Positions 1 to 8,310 of a stretch of 36,928 bases of DNA are shown here, in pieces. This stretch comes from an uncultured Clostridium sp. (lineage in GTDB: Bacteria > Bacillota > Clostridia > Clostridiales > Clostridiaceae): positions 1-36,928 of the forward strand of contig CALBDU010000019.1 in the NCBI GenBank assembly GCA_937927335.1, written 5' to 3'. Position 1 is the stretch's first letter; every line of letters starts with the position of its first letter. The position numbers were made by a program, and so were the translations under genes. A model generated the notes under the pieces. The model had not been told where the DNA came from and ran no database searches. It saw only the letters and a list, made by a program, of their open reading frames with translations.

Positions 1-1
1 T

Positions 2-424
2 GAAAAAACTGCAGCTCAGTTCATCAAAAACCCATTTATGGAAGAGGAACAGTATAAAATTTTATATAAGACCAGTGACCTTGTTAAAAAGCAGCCTGAT
101 GGAAATTTGAAATTTATCTGCCGCAAGGACTGGATGCTGAAAATCAGGGGGTTCCGTGTAGAGTCACAGGAGGTGGAACTATCCATGCTTAAATATCCTG
201 AAATAACCGAGGCTGCAGTTACAGCCTTTACTGATGAAGGCGGTACTAATATTTTATGCGGTTATTTTATAGCAAATGAAATTATTGATATTGATAAATA
301 TAAAGCATTCCTGAAGCTCCACCTGCCCTCCTACATGATTCCTAAAAAGTTGATGCAGATGGAGGATTTCCCAAGAAACCAAAATAATAAGGTTGACAGA
401 AAATCTCTTCCTAAATTAATATAA
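2..424 (+). CDS. Adenylation-domain enzyme, C-terminal fragment
   Basis: This is the 3' end of a gene that begins before the window; the frame is open from base 2. The visible 140 residues match the C-terminal subdomain of the ANL adenylating superfamily (NRPS adenylation domains, D-alanine ligases). Core motif A7 appears as YKTSDL, A8 as LKIRGFRVESQEVE and A10 as NNKVDR, whose Lys is the usual catalytic residue for adenylation. The A7 Gly is Ser here, and the Gly that opens A8 is Cys. The protein stops shortly after A10 with no carrier domain, so it is a stand-alone adenylating enzyme or the last domain of a larger one. The substrate cannot be read from this part. A strong terminator follows. 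Confidence 0.8.
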   Translation, partial: EKTAAQFIKNPFMEEEQYKILYKTSDLVKKQPDGNLKFICRKDWMLKIRGFRVESQEVELSMLKYPEITEAAVTAFTDEGGTNILCGYFIANEIIDIDKYKAFLKLHLPSYMIPKKLMQMEDFPRNQNNKVDRKSLPKLI

Positions 425-449
425 CAACTAAATACCCGGCAAACATAAA

Positions 450-478
450 ACATATAGCTTTAAGTTATATGTTTTTTT
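450..478 (+). terminator. Rho-independent terminator
   Basis: A 10-bp AT-rich stem (acatatagct with its complement, one G-T pair) closes a 3-nt loop and is followed by six or more T. It ends the adenylation-domain transcript. Confidence 0.75.
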
Positions 479-700
479 ATGTCTTTAATTATGTATATTA
501 TATATATAGGATAATTTAATTTTTTTTAAGAGTTTGTATACAATGTATATACTATTCTTTGCAATATAAATAATTAACAAAGCCAGTTTTGCATTAATGC
601 TGATTGTAATGCTTGGCATAATAATTGCTTTATAAAATAACGGAAACTCTTCTGCAGAAAGTATAATAAAGATCATTCACTTTAAAGGAGGATTTAAACT

Positions 701-1543
701 ATGGCAAATTATTCAATTAAAATTCTAGAGTACGCTAATACAAACAGTGCGCCAAAATCAGGCCAAATTGCAAGTGCACATAATGGCGGTTTTATGGATT
801 TAACCATGTCTTACCCTTTAATCCAGGGCAACGGTCATAACATATTGGTAGATTGCGGCGTGAACTATAATGAGCCTGATTCAAAAGGAATTTGCGAGGC
901 TTATGCATTTCAAAATGTACAAATGCCAAAGGCTGTTTTAGCCAAGGTAGGTTTGACTCCTGAAGATATTGACACAGTAATTATTACCCATGCCCACTTT
1001 GACCATATGGGCGGTATAAAATTATTTCCCAATGCCCATTTTTATATTCAGAAGGATGAGTTATTAAAGTCATTAGCATCCTTGTCCCTGCCCAAGAAAT
1101 TCAACAGGGCAAAAAATGCCTTTCTTCCCTGTGACATAAAGGCTGCCTGCGATTTAATATGCGATGGCAGAATGACCTTACTGGATGGAGACCAGCAGAT
1201 ATTTGACGGCATCAGAGTTGTAGCTCTTCCTATGGGACACTCTTACTGCGGTGAAATGATACTGGTTGAGGTTGAAGAAAAGGGCAAAAAGATTGAAAAG
1301 GTTCTAAGCGGTGACGTTGCTTATGTTCATGAAAACGTTCTAGGCATCAATAATGACGGAGTTTATGTTCCTTTTACAGCTGTAGGCTCTCCGGTTACCG
1401 TGGTTGAGCAGATCGACAAGGCTTATGCACTAGCTGGCTATGATATTAATAATCTTATTTTTAATCATGAAGTTAGAAATTATGAAACATATGATTCTGT
1501 TAAATACGAAGATGGACTTCATGTTGCAGTAGTTTGTAAATAA
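701..1543 (+). CDS. Metallo-beta-lactamase-fold hydrolase (AHL-lactonase-like family)
   Basis: A 280-residue cytoplasmic metallohydrolase. The signature THAHFDHMGG supplies ligands H97, H99, D101 and H102; further ligands fit H180 (LPMGHS), D205 (SGDVAY) and H256 (FNHE), so a complete two-metal site is present. Overall form resembles the N-acyl-homoserine-lactonase (AttM/AiiA-like) branch, but many relatives hydrolyse other lactones or thioesters, so the substrate is not known. The start is supported by an AAAGGAGG site about 8 nt upstream. A 220-bp AT-rich leader precedes it, containing the 10-bp palindrome TTGTATACAA at 534-543. The DUF1097 membrane protein gene follows 35 bp downstream, probably on the same transcript. 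Confidence 0.85.
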   Translation: MANYSIKILEYANTNSAPKSGQIASAHNGGFMDLTMSYPLIQGNGHNILVDCGVNYNEPDSKGICEAYAFQNVQMPKAVLAKVGLTPEDIDTVIITHAHFDHMGGIKLFPNAHFYIQKDELLKSLASLSLPKKFNRAKNAFLPCDIKAACDLICDGRMTLLDGDQQIFDGIRVVALPMGHSYCGEMILVEVEEKGKKIEKVLSGDVAYVHENVLGINNDGVYVPFTAVGSPVTVVEQIDKAYALAGYDINNLIFNHEVRNYETYDSVKYEDGLHVAVVCK

Positions 1544-1578
1544 ATTAACAAAAAATATTTTATGAAGAGAGGTTCTTT

Positions 1579-2103
1579 ATGAAAAAAGCTTTATGGTTAT
1601 TTAGTTTATGGGTTTCATTTATATGCGCGGTATTCTTTTTCCTTTATGGATTTACTGGTTTTACCATAGGCTGGATGAGTTTTGTAATCCTTGCGGTTTT
1701 TTTCGGCATGGGCTCAAAACCCAAGGATGTGCCTGCAATATTCTGCAGCATAGTAGCAGGTTTAATCTGGGGACAGTTAAACTTTGTTTTTAATAATTTT
1801 CTCATGGGTACACTAGGTATGAATGCCACAATTGGAATGTTCATTGGCATAACAGTAATGACAACAATCACCATGGGATTACACCTTACAATATTTGGTG
1901 AAACAGTATTAAACAGACTTCCTTTCATATTTGCCTGTGTTGCCCTGACTTTTTCTCAGGGTGGAAAAAATGAAGTTGGATTGGCTTTCACCCTTATAGC
2001 AGGTTTAGGACTTGCATTTGTGTGCGGTGTTGGAGAAACTTATATATTCTCACACTTTGTTGAGCAGCCTGAGCTTCAAAGCAATGTAACAGAAGCAAAT
2101 TAA
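1579..2103 (+). CDS. DUF1097 family membrane protein
   Basis: A 174-residue, very hydrophobic protein with about five predicted membrane segments and a short polar C-terminal tail. Length and pattern fit the DUF1097 family (E. coli YcdZ type), whose function is unknown. The ATG has an AGAGAGG ribosome site. It lies 35 bp after the metallo-beta-lactamase-fold gene, in the same direction, and shares its terminator, so the two probably form a two-gene operon. Transport or export of a small metabolite handled by the hydrolase is possible, but nothing in the sequence shows it. Confidence 0.75.
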   Translation: MKKALWLFSLWVSFICAVFFFLYGFTGFTIGWMSFVILAVFFGMGSKPKDVPAIFCSIVAGLIWGQLNFVFNNFLMGTLGMNATIGMFIGITVMTTITMGLHLTIFGETVLNRLPFIFACVALTFSQGGKNEVGLAFTLIAGLGLAFVCGVGETYIFSHFVEQPELQSNVTEAN

Positions 2104-2113
2104 CTTTTTTAAG

Positions 2114-2157
2114 ATAAATAATAAAGAAGGCAGAAATCTGCCTTCTTTATTATTTAT
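2114..2157. terminator. Bidirectional terminator, 20-bp perfect stem
   Basis: A 20-bp perfect stem (2114-2133 with 2138-2157) closes an AAAT loop. The outer part of the stem is A/T-rich, giving T-rich 3' arms on both strands. It lies between convergent genes (DUF1097 and ribD), so it probably serves both. Confidence 0.8.
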
Positions 2158-2159
2158 TG

Positions 2160-3254
2160 TTATAGATAGCCTTCTACCAGAATATCAGAACCTACTTTTC
2201 TGCTGGTCATATTTTTAATCTGAATATCCGAACTCAAAGCATTCCCCTGTACTGATGCTTCTTCACAGCTCTTTAGTATTTTAGGAGTAATAAAGCACAT
2301 AACCTTGTCTATCAGCTGGTTGTCAAAGGCTGCAAAGCCAAGCTCTCTCCCGCCTTCTACCACAATGCTGTCTATTCCAAAGGTACCTAGTTCCCTGATA
2401 ATATATTTTATATCCACGTTACCGCCATTAGCCATAGGAGCAACCAATACCTTTACCCCTAAGTTTTCAAGGTATGCTCTCTTTTCCTCACTGTAGCCCT
2501 GAGTACATCCTATTATGATTTCTCTTTCCTTTATAGTGGTAAGAATCTTTGCCTGCTCAGGTATATCAAGCTTTGGATCGATGATTACAGCCTTGGGACT
2601 GATATAGGGTCTTTCCTTAAGCCTTACCGTAAGAAAAGGATCATCATTGATAAGAGTTTTGACTCCCATCATAATGCCCATAACCTTATTTCTTGTTTTT
2701 CTTAGGTAATCCCTAGATTCCTCGCATAATACCGACTGGGATTCTCCCGTGTCCATAAGCAGATTCCCATCCAGGCTAAGCACTGTCTTCATGGTTACAA
2801 AAGGCATAGCTGTAGTTTTATGCTTGATATAGATCTCATTGAGCTTTCTTGCATCCTCCTCCAGTACCCCTGTTACCACCTCAACTCCGCATCTTTGCAG
2901 GAATCTGATTGCCTTGCCCGAAAGCAGAGGATTGGGATCTTCCATGGCTACCACAACTCTTTTTATGCCTGCTTTTGCAATGGCATCCACGCATGGAGGT
3001 GTTTTTGCATGCTGTGAGCAGGGTTCGATATTTAAATACATATCTGCTCCCTTAGCTTTTATTCCAGCTTCGCGCAATGCATAAATCTCTGCATGGGGAC
3101 CTCCAAAGAACTTGTGCCATCCCTCGGATATGACCCTGTCTTCCTTTACTATCACGGCTCCTGCCAGCGGATTGGGATTAACGAAGCCCTCTCCCTTTCT
3201 TGCCAGATTCAAAACCCTTAACATATACATTTCATCATTTCCATTTATACTCAA
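2160..3254 (-). CDS. ribD: RibD-like bifunctional riboflavin deaminase/reductase
   Basis: A 364-residue protein with the RibD/RibG layout, which carries out the second and third steps of riboflavin synthesis. Residues 1-145 form a cytidine-deaminase-like zinc domain: H54 and E56 in GGPHAE, C79 and C88 in the EPCS...TPPC loop. Residues 150-364 form the NADPH reductase domain (SLDG, TGES, NDDP, VEGG). The deaminase loop reads EPCSQHAKTPPC rather than the usual EPCSHYGKTPPC, but the metal ligands are kept. The best start is TTG: GAGGGGTG sits about 7 nt upstream, while the ATG codons at residues 9 and 11 have no site. It stands alone; no ribE, ribBA or ribH and no FMN riboswitch is visible nearby. 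Confidence 0.88.
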   Translation of the reverse strand: MSINGNDEMYMLRVLNLARKGEGFVNPNPLAGAVIVKEDRVISEGWHKFFGGPHAEIYALREAGIKAKGADMYLNIEPCSQHAKTPPCVDAIAKAGIKRVVVAMEDPNPLLSGKAIRFLQRCGVEVVTGVLEEDARKLNEIYIKHKTTAMPFVTMKTVLSLDGNLLMDTGESQSVLCEESRDYLRKTRNKVMGIMMGVKTLINDDPFLTVRLKERPYISPKAVIIDPKLDIPEQAKILTTIKEREIIIGCTQGYSEEKRAYLENLGVKVLVAPMANGGNVDIKYIIRELGTFGIDSIVVEGGRELGFAAFDNQLIDKVMCFITPKILKSCEEASVQGNALSSDIQIKNMTSRKVGSDILVEGYL

Positions 3255-3269
3255 TAGTTTTCACCCCTC

Positions 3270-3297
3270 ATATAAAAACCCCGAAGGACTCCGGGGA
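3270..3297 (-). terminator. Rho-independent terminator
   Basis: On the minus strand, CCCCGGA pairs with TTCGGGG (one G-T pair) around a 4-nt loop, followed by TTTTTATA. It lies just after the stop of the small membrane protein gene and before the ribD ribosome site. Confidence 0.75.
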
Positions 3298-3298
3298 T

Positions 3299-3607
3299 TT
3301 ACTTTCTGTTCTTTCTTCTCATCTTTTGTTTAATCACTGTATCTGTTATTATTGCCAGTACCAGGAATACTGACATAAGCATATCCATAGTCCTAGAAAA
3401 ACTTGGTATAATTAAACCTAATCCCTGTATTATCATAAGGCCTGCGCCTATAGCTATTATAAAATTTATTTTATATTCCATATAATTTTTATCCACAGAT
3501 GGATCATCTACCCTTAAGGCATTCCGAATGGCAGGGCTGAATTTCATGAGCAGACCCAAACCAACACCTAAAACTGCCAGAATCATTATAATGCTTGAAA
3601 AATTCAT
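3299..3607 (-). CDS. Small membrane protein, unknown function
   Basis: A 102-residue protein with three predicted membrane helices: near the N-terminus, at about residues 47-67, and at about 72-92. It ends in a very basic tail (KQKMRRKNRK). A GGAGG site lies just upstream of the ATG and a terminator follows directly. I do not recognise a family. The positive tail suggests a cytoplasmic C-terminus. It lies between ribD and the DUF47/PiT pair without overlap, so its expression may be independent. Confidence 0.65.
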   Translation of the reverse strand: MNFSSIIMILAVLGVGLGLLMKFSPAIRNALRVDDPSVDKNYMEYKINFIIAIGAGLMIIQGLGLIIPSFSRTMDMLMSVFLVLAIITDTVIKQKMRRKNRK

Positions 3608-3672
3608 AAAAAACCTCCAAAATACCAGATATCCTGATTATATCATGTTAAAGTAAAAAATACAAAGACAAC

Positions 3673-4293
3673 CTATATGAGTCTGACACATATGCGATGG
3701 TAGATATCAACAGTATACCCAAGGAACATTGCTGCCTCCTTCAGATAATTATATACCTCCCTGTATTTCATAATTGTAATTGCATCCTTGTTAAACAGCT
3801 CGGAAAGGCCCAATATATAAATTTCCTCCATGGAGTTCTGGGATTTTCTAATATTTTCTATCTTTACCTGGGACTGTTTAGGGTTGCTCTCCAGTATTGA
3901 GATTGCCTCAGCAAGCTCCCATGCCGCCATCCTGAGCAGCTGCACCATGCTCAATATCGCTGTATCTGTCTCAATATTAAGTGCTTTAATTGTTTTCATT
4001 GTGGACTTCGTACATTCTATTATCTTGTTTATTTCCACGGAAATTGAATATATATCCTGCCTGTCAAAGGGAGTTATAAAGGCGTCCATAAGGTCATCCT
4101 CCAAAGAAAACCTTATCCTGTCTGCCTCGCTTTCATACATGAAAAAGTCATTATAATCTGATGGTTTTTTATCCTGTATCCACTTTTCCATGGAATCAAT
4201 TCCGTTATAAGTGGTTTTGCACTGATTATACAGCATTGAATAAAAGTCATACTTTTTCGGGAACATTTTATCAAAAAAATTATTCTTTTTCAT
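3673..4293 (-). CDS. DUF47 / PhoU-like phosphate transport regulator
   Basis: A 206-residue, mostly helical cytoplasmic protein with the DUF47 (PhoU-like) pattern: repeated helical pairs and acidic motifs such as ESEADRIR and DLMDAFITPFDRQDI. Genes of this family usually lie beside PiT phosphate transporters and are thought to modulate them. That holds here: its ATG overlaps the PiT stop codon (TAATG), showing tight translational coupling. Length is typical. Confidence 0.88.
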   Translation of the reverse strand: MKKNNFFDKMFPKKYDFYSMLYNQCKTTYNGIDSMEKWIQDKKPSDYNDFFMYESEADRIRFSLEDDLMDAFITPFDRQDIYSISVEINKIIECTKSTMKTIKALNIETDTAILSMVQLLRMAAWELAEAISILESNPKQSQVKIENIRKSQNSMEEIYILGLSELFNKDAITIMKYREVYNYLKEAAMFLGYTVDIYHRICVRLI

Positions 4294-5315
4294 TACAGGA
4301 ACCTCCAGTTAATTATAAAGTACAACAAGGCTGCGGATAATGCCGAACATGGAATTGTTATAAGCCATGCTGTAATTATTTCTTTACCAATGCCCCAGTT
4401 TACCATTTTGTATTCATCTGCAGCTCCTACCCCTGCTATTCCTCCAACTACTACATGAGTGGTGGATACAGGAGCTCCGGTAAAATTTGCTATTATAATT
4501 GATAAACCCGAGGAGAACATTGAATTCATGCTGTGTATTGGTCTGATGTCATATATGCCTCTTCCCATAGTCTTCATGATTTTCCATCCCCCAAAGGCGG
4601 TGCCTATAAACATAACTAAGCCAACAGCAGGCTTGACGTATGTATTAATATTGTAATTACCTAGAATGCCTGCTGAAAATAAGGTTAAGGAAATGAGGCC
4701 GCTGATTTTCTGGGAATCATTTGCCCCATGACTAAAGGCTAGAGCAGCAGCCATAAACCACTGCATTCTTTTTATATATTCATTTATTTTATATTTTGCA
4801 TTCCTTAACAAGAGGGCTGTGATCTTTTGTATTACAAAGGCAAGAGCAAAACCAAGCAAAGGAGAAATTATCAACGCACCGATTATTTTTGTCAGGCCTG
4901 TAAAGCTTCCTTTATGCAGCAGTTCTGATAATCCCCAGAAAATATGATCTTTCCCCAGAGCTGCCCACCCCGCCCCAACAAGTCCTCCCACCAGAGCATG
5001 GGTGGAGCTTGAGGGCAGTCCTGCCCTCCATGTAACAATATTCCAAAGCACTGCTCCTGATATGGCAGCAGCAAGAATAGTCATCAGGCTCCTTCCCGGA
5101 GGCAGTATAATTATTTTTGATACAGTATCAGCCACCATGCTTCCGCTAAAGGCAGCACCAATCAAACCAAACACCGATGCTAAAAGCACAGCCTGCTTGG
5201 GTGTGGCCGCTCTGCAGTATATCAGGGTAGCTACCACTGAGCCTGCATCATGAAGGCCGTTAGTCAAGGCAAAAATCAAAGCTAAAATTATCACAGTTAA
5301 TAATAATAAATCCAA
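4293..5315 (-). CDS. pit: PiT family inorganic phosphate transporter
   Basis: A 340-residue membrane protein of the PiT family (cation-coupled phosphate symport). Both family repeats are visible: TNGLHDAGSVVAT near the N-terminus and SHGANDSQKISG in the middle, with PSSSTHALVGG and PVSTTHVVVGG as the paired Ser/Thr-His signatures. About ten membrane segments are predicted. The start is uncertain. The first usable codon is TTG, but the strong AGGAGG site lies about 20 nt away; ATA, four codons upstream, is at good spacing. It is translationally coupled to the DUF47 gene downstream. Confidence 0.9.
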   Translation of the reverse strand: MDLLLLTVIILALIFALTNGLHDAGSVVATLIYCRAATPKQAVLLASVFGLIGAAFSGSMVADTVSKIIILPPGRSLMTILAAAISGAVLWNIVTWRAGLPSSSTHALVGGLVGAGWAALGKDHIFWGLSELLHKGSFTGLTKIIGALIISPLLGFALAFVIQKITALLLRNAKYKINEYIKRMQWFMAAALAFSHGANDSQKISGLISLTLFSAGILGNYNINTYVKPAVGLVMFIGTAFGGWKIMKTMGRGIYDIRPIHSMNSMFSSGLSIIIANFTGAPVSTTHVVVGGIAGVGAADEYKMVNWGIGKEIITAWLITIPCSALSAALLYFIINWRFL

Positions 5316-5377
5316 ACCTGAAAATATGACTATTACCTCCTTTGACTATAAGTAATATCATTATATCATCTGGAAAT

Positions 5378-5400
5378 AAAAAAGGCGCATGAATGCGCCT
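5378..5400 (-). terminator. Terminator of the purine operon
   Basis: On the minus strand, AGGCGCA pairs with TGCGCCT around TTCA, followed by a run of T. It lies six bases after the purD stop codon. Confidence 0.85.
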
Positions 5401-5406
5401 GAATTT

Positions 5407-6654
5407 TTATAAAATTTTACCTATATCTTTTCTGAAGTAAATTCCCTGGAAATTTATTTTATTTATGTTTTCATAGGCCTTATCTATAGCTTCCTGAAGA
5501 CTGCCGCCATTTGCCTGGGTACAAAGCACCCTGCCGCCGTCAGTATAAAATTTGCCGTCCTTGTAGCTGGTTCCAGCAGCAAATACTCTTTCACAATTTT
5601 CAATACCTGTTATTTGGAAGCCCTTTTCATATTTACCCGGATAGCCTGCTGAAGCTGCTACCACACAGCAGGATGCTCCCTCATACCATTCCAGCTTGAA
5701 TTCCTTAAGCTTTTTATTCAAGGCTGCATTAACCATATCTACAAAATCGCTTTTCATCAAAGGAAGTACGGCCTGAGTTTCCGGATCACCAAGCCTTACG
5801 TTGTATTCAAGCAGGTATGCACCTTTTTTGGTTATCATGACACCAAAGAAAATTATACCGGTATAATCAAGATTTTCTTCCCTGATTCCTCTCAATGTGG
5901 GCTCCATAATATTCTTTTCGAAGTCCTCCATTACCTCTTTGGTGTAATATGGGTTAGGTGCTATAGCGCCCATGCCTCCTGTATTTGGTCCTTTTCCTCC
6001 GTCAAATATCTGTTTATGGTCCTTAGCTGATATAAATGGAAGAATAACCTCGCCATCTGTAATTGACAATATGGAAGCTTCAGGTCCTTCCAGGAATTCC
6101 TCAACTATAATCTTTTTACCTGAGCCCTGGAATATGTCCTCCACCATGAACTCAAATATGGTTTTTTCAGCCATGGCATAATCCTCGCAGATTACCACGC
6201 CTTTTCCTGCAGCCAGGCCGTCTGCCTTTATAACCACAGGGTAATCGCAGCCTTTAAGATATTCAAGGGCTGGTTCCTTTTCCTCAAAGGTTTCATATGC
6301 TGCAGTTTTAATTCCATATTTTTTCATAAAGGCCTTGGAATATATCTTGCTTCCCTCAAGCCTGGCAGCATCCTTTGCCGGTCCGAAGGCCTTAAGTCCT
6401 CTGGCCTTGAACTCATCCACCAATCCCTCTGTTAAAGGTACCTCTGGCCCTACAATTGTAAGGTCTATTTTATTCTGCTCTGCAAAATCTGCCAGAGCAG
6501 CCACACCCTTAACATTTACATTCTCGCAGATATCCATGGAGGCAGTGCCGCCGTTGCCCGGTGCGCAGTATATCTTTGTAACTGCTTTATTTTCCGATAC
6601 CTTAAAAGCTATTGTATGCTCTCTGCCGCCGTTTCCTACTATCATTACCTTCAT
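5407..6654 (-). CDS. purD: Phosphoribosylamine--glycine ligase (GARS)
   Basis: This enzyme joins glycine to phosphoribosylamine with ATP, the second step of purine synthesis. The protein starts MKVMIVGNGGREHT, the typical N-terminal nucleotide-fold loop, and carries the ATP-grasp core (VIKADGLAAGKGVV, GPEASILS, NTGGMGAIAPNP, EYNVRLGDPETQ). The open frame extends 28 codons upstream, but that part is read-through of a repeat. The ATG at 6654 has GGAGG nine bases upstream and gives 415 residues, the normal length. It is the last gene of the pur operon, 83 bp after purH, with a repeat copy in the gap. Confidence 0.95.
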   Translation of the reverse strand: MKVMIVGNGGREHTIAFKVSENKAVTKIYCAPGNGGTASMDICENVNVKGVAALADFAEQNKIDLTIVGPEVPLTEGLVDEFKARGLKAFGPAKDAARLEGSKIYSKAFMKKYGIKTAAYETFEEKEPALEYLKGCDYPVVIKADGLAAGKGVVICEDYAMAEKTIFEFMVEDIFQGSGKKIIVEEFLEGPEASILSITDGEVILPFISAKDHKQIFDGGKGPNTGGMGAIAPNPYYTKEVMEDFEKNIMEPTLRGIREENLDYTGIIFFGVMITKKGAYLLEYNVRLGDPETQAVLPLMKSDFVDMVNAALNKKLKEFKLEWYEGASCCVVAASAGYPGKYEKGFQITGIENCERVFAAGTSYKDGKFYTDGGRVLCTQANGGSLQEAIDKAYENINKINFQGIYFRKDIGKIL

Positions 6655-6690
6655 TTCAATTACCTCCATAAATTTCCTGGGGGATCTTTC

Positions 6691-6737
6691 CTGGGGGTCA
6701 GACCCCCAACCAAATTTTACCATAGGGTCTGGCCCCA
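6691..6737. repeat. Intercistronic hairpin repeat, copy A (purH-purD)
   Basis: Two self-complementary G/C blocks (GGGGGTCAGACCCCC and AGGGTCTGGCCCC) are separated by an A/T-rich linker. The 21 bases 6703-6723 are identical to 8273-8293 in copy B. It ends directly beside the purH stop codon. Each block can form a stable hairpin in the pur mRNA. Confidence 0.8.
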
Positions 6738-8240
6738 TTAATGCTTGAAGTGTCTTATGCCTGTAAACACCATTGCAATGCCGTTTTCATTGCAGGCATC
6801 TATTGAAAGCTTGTCGTTTATTGATCCACCCGGCTGTATGATTGCTTTTATGCCGCCCTTGGCAGCTTCTGTAACTACGTCTCCAAAAGGGAAGTATGCA
6901 TCTGAGGCTAATACAACCCCTTTGCCGTCTGCCATTTTAAGAGCATGTATTGTAGGCCATATTCTGTTGACCTGGCCGCCGCCTATTCCGATGGCCTGGC
7001 CATCCTTTACCACAACAATGGCATTGGATTTAACATATTTGCATACCTTCATGCCAAATATCATGTCCTTAAGCTGTGCTTCGTCAGGTGCCTTTTCAGT
7101 AACCACCTTCATTTCCTCCACAAGCTGGTCATCTGCACTCTGAACCAGTATGCCTCCGTCAACCTTTGCAAGCTCCATTTTGCTCTGTGGTTTAACTGTA
7201 CATTCTATAACCCTGAGGTTTTTCTTTGTTTTAAGCACCTCTAGGGCGTCCTCGTCAAAACCAGGAGCAGCTACAATTTCAAGGAAGATTTTAACCAGTT
7301 CCTCTGCGGTTTTCTTATCAACAGTTCTGTTGAAGGCCACAATTCCGCCAAATATGGAGGTATCATCACATTCAAAAGTCTTCATATATGAATCATATAC
7401 CGTATCTGCAATTGCCGCACCGCAAGGTGTGTTATGTTTTAATGCGCAGCAGGCAATTTCGTCAAATTCTGAAACCACCTTCCAGGCAATATCCATGTCC
7501 TTTATGTTGTTATAAGACAACTCTTTGCCGTTGAACTGTTTGAAATCTCTCATTGAGCCCGGTTCCACTGTGGCAGTATAGTAGGCTGCACTTTGGTGAG
7601 GATTTTCACCATATCTTAAATCCATGGACTTCTTATAGGACAAGGTCAAATATTCAGGATAAGTCTCTTCCAACAGGAAGTTGCTGATGGCAGCGTCATA
7701 AGCTGACATCAGATTAAATACCTTTCCAGCAAGCATTTTTCTTGTTTTGAAGTCAACGTCTCCATTATTTTTCAGCTGATCTATTACATTGCTATAGTCA
7801 TTAACATCTGAAAGCACAATAACATCACTGAAATTCTTGGATGCAGCTCTCAGCATGGTAGGGCCGCCGATATCTATAAATTCAACCTTTTCCTCGAAGG
7901 TCAGTTCCTCTTTAACCTTTTCAAAGAAAGGATACAGATTAACAACCACAATGTCTATTGGCTTAATCCCCTTTCTTTCAATGGTTTCCATATGTTTTTT
8001 ATTATCCCTTATGGCAAGTATACCGCTGTGGATTACTGGGTGAAGGGTCTTTACTCTTCCGTCAAGAATTTCTTCAAAGCCAGTAACATCAGACACCTCT
8101 GTAACAGGTACCCCATTGTCCTTTAAATATTTGAAGGTTCCTCCTGTGGACAATATTTCAACCTTGTTTGCCGTTAAGTAATTTGCAAGCTCCAGTACGC
8201 CAGTTTTGTCAAAAACGCTTATCAATGCACGTGTTAACAT
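6738..8240 (-). CDS. purH: Bifunctional AICAR formyltransferase / IMP cyclohydrolase
   Basis: A 500-residue enzyme catalysing the last two steps of IMP synthesis. The N-terminal third is the MGS-like IMP cyclohydrolase domain (RALISVFDKTG, STGGT, DGRVKTLHP, NLYPF, IDIGGPTMLRAASKN). The rest is the AICAR transformylase domain (LRYGENPHQ, LKHNTPCG, FGGIVAFN, VKSNAIVVVKDG, GGGQVNR, ASDAYFPFGD, IQPGGS), with the catalytic Lys-His of LKHNTPCG present. The ATG has GGAGGG upstream. It is flanked on both sides by copies of the same repeat, which is unusual inside a biosynthetic operon. Confidence 0.96.
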   Translation of the reverse strand: MLTRALISVFDKTGVLELANYLTANKVEILSTGGTFKYLKDNGVPVTEVSDVTGFEEILDGRVKTLHPVIHSGILAIRDNKKHMETIERKGIKPIDIVVVNLYPFFEKVKEELTFEEKVEFIDIGGPTMLRAASKNFSDVIVLSDVNDYSNVIDQLKNNGDVDFKTRKMLAGKVFNLMSAYDAAISNFLLEETYPEYLTLSYKKSMDLRYGENPHQSAAYYTATVEPGSMRDFKQFNGKELSYNNIKDMDIAWKVVSEFDEIACCALKHNTPCGAAIADTVYDSYMKTFECDDTSIFGGIVAFNRTVDKKTAEELVKIFLEIVAAPGFDEDALEVLKTKKNLRVIECTVKPQSKMELAKVDGGILVQSADDQLVEEMKVVTEKAPDEAQLKDMIFGMKVCKYVKSNAIVVVKDGQAIGIGGGQVNRIWPTIHALKMADGKGVVLASDAYFPFGDVVTEAAKGGIKAIIQPGGSINDKLSIDACNENGIAMVFTGIRHFKH

Positions 8241-8258
8241 AGTATCCCTCCATTTTTT

Positions 8259-8310
8259 ACCACGGGGTCAGGCCCCCAACCAAATTTTACCATGGGGTCA
8301 GGCCCCCGAT
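8259..8310. repeat. Intercistronic hairpin repeat, copy B (purN-purH)
   Basis: Two direct copies of the self-complementary block GGGGTCAGGCCCCC are separated by a 16-nt linker shared with copy A; a further ATTTTTTACCA precedes the first block. The element overlaps the 3' end of purN and provides its last codons and stop. Related GGGGTC-containing palindromes are common dispersed elements in bacterial genomes, which is general knowledge and was not searched here. Confidence 0.8.

Noticed and set aside
6655..6738. N-terminal extension of purD
   Set aside because: The extra 28 codons are the intercistronic repeat read in frame; the ATG at 6654 has the ribosome site and the family-typical N-terminus.
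6691..8310. CRISPR-like repeats
   Set aside because: Only two loci, each with two hairpin blocks and no regular unique spacers; they are intercistronic palindromic repeats.
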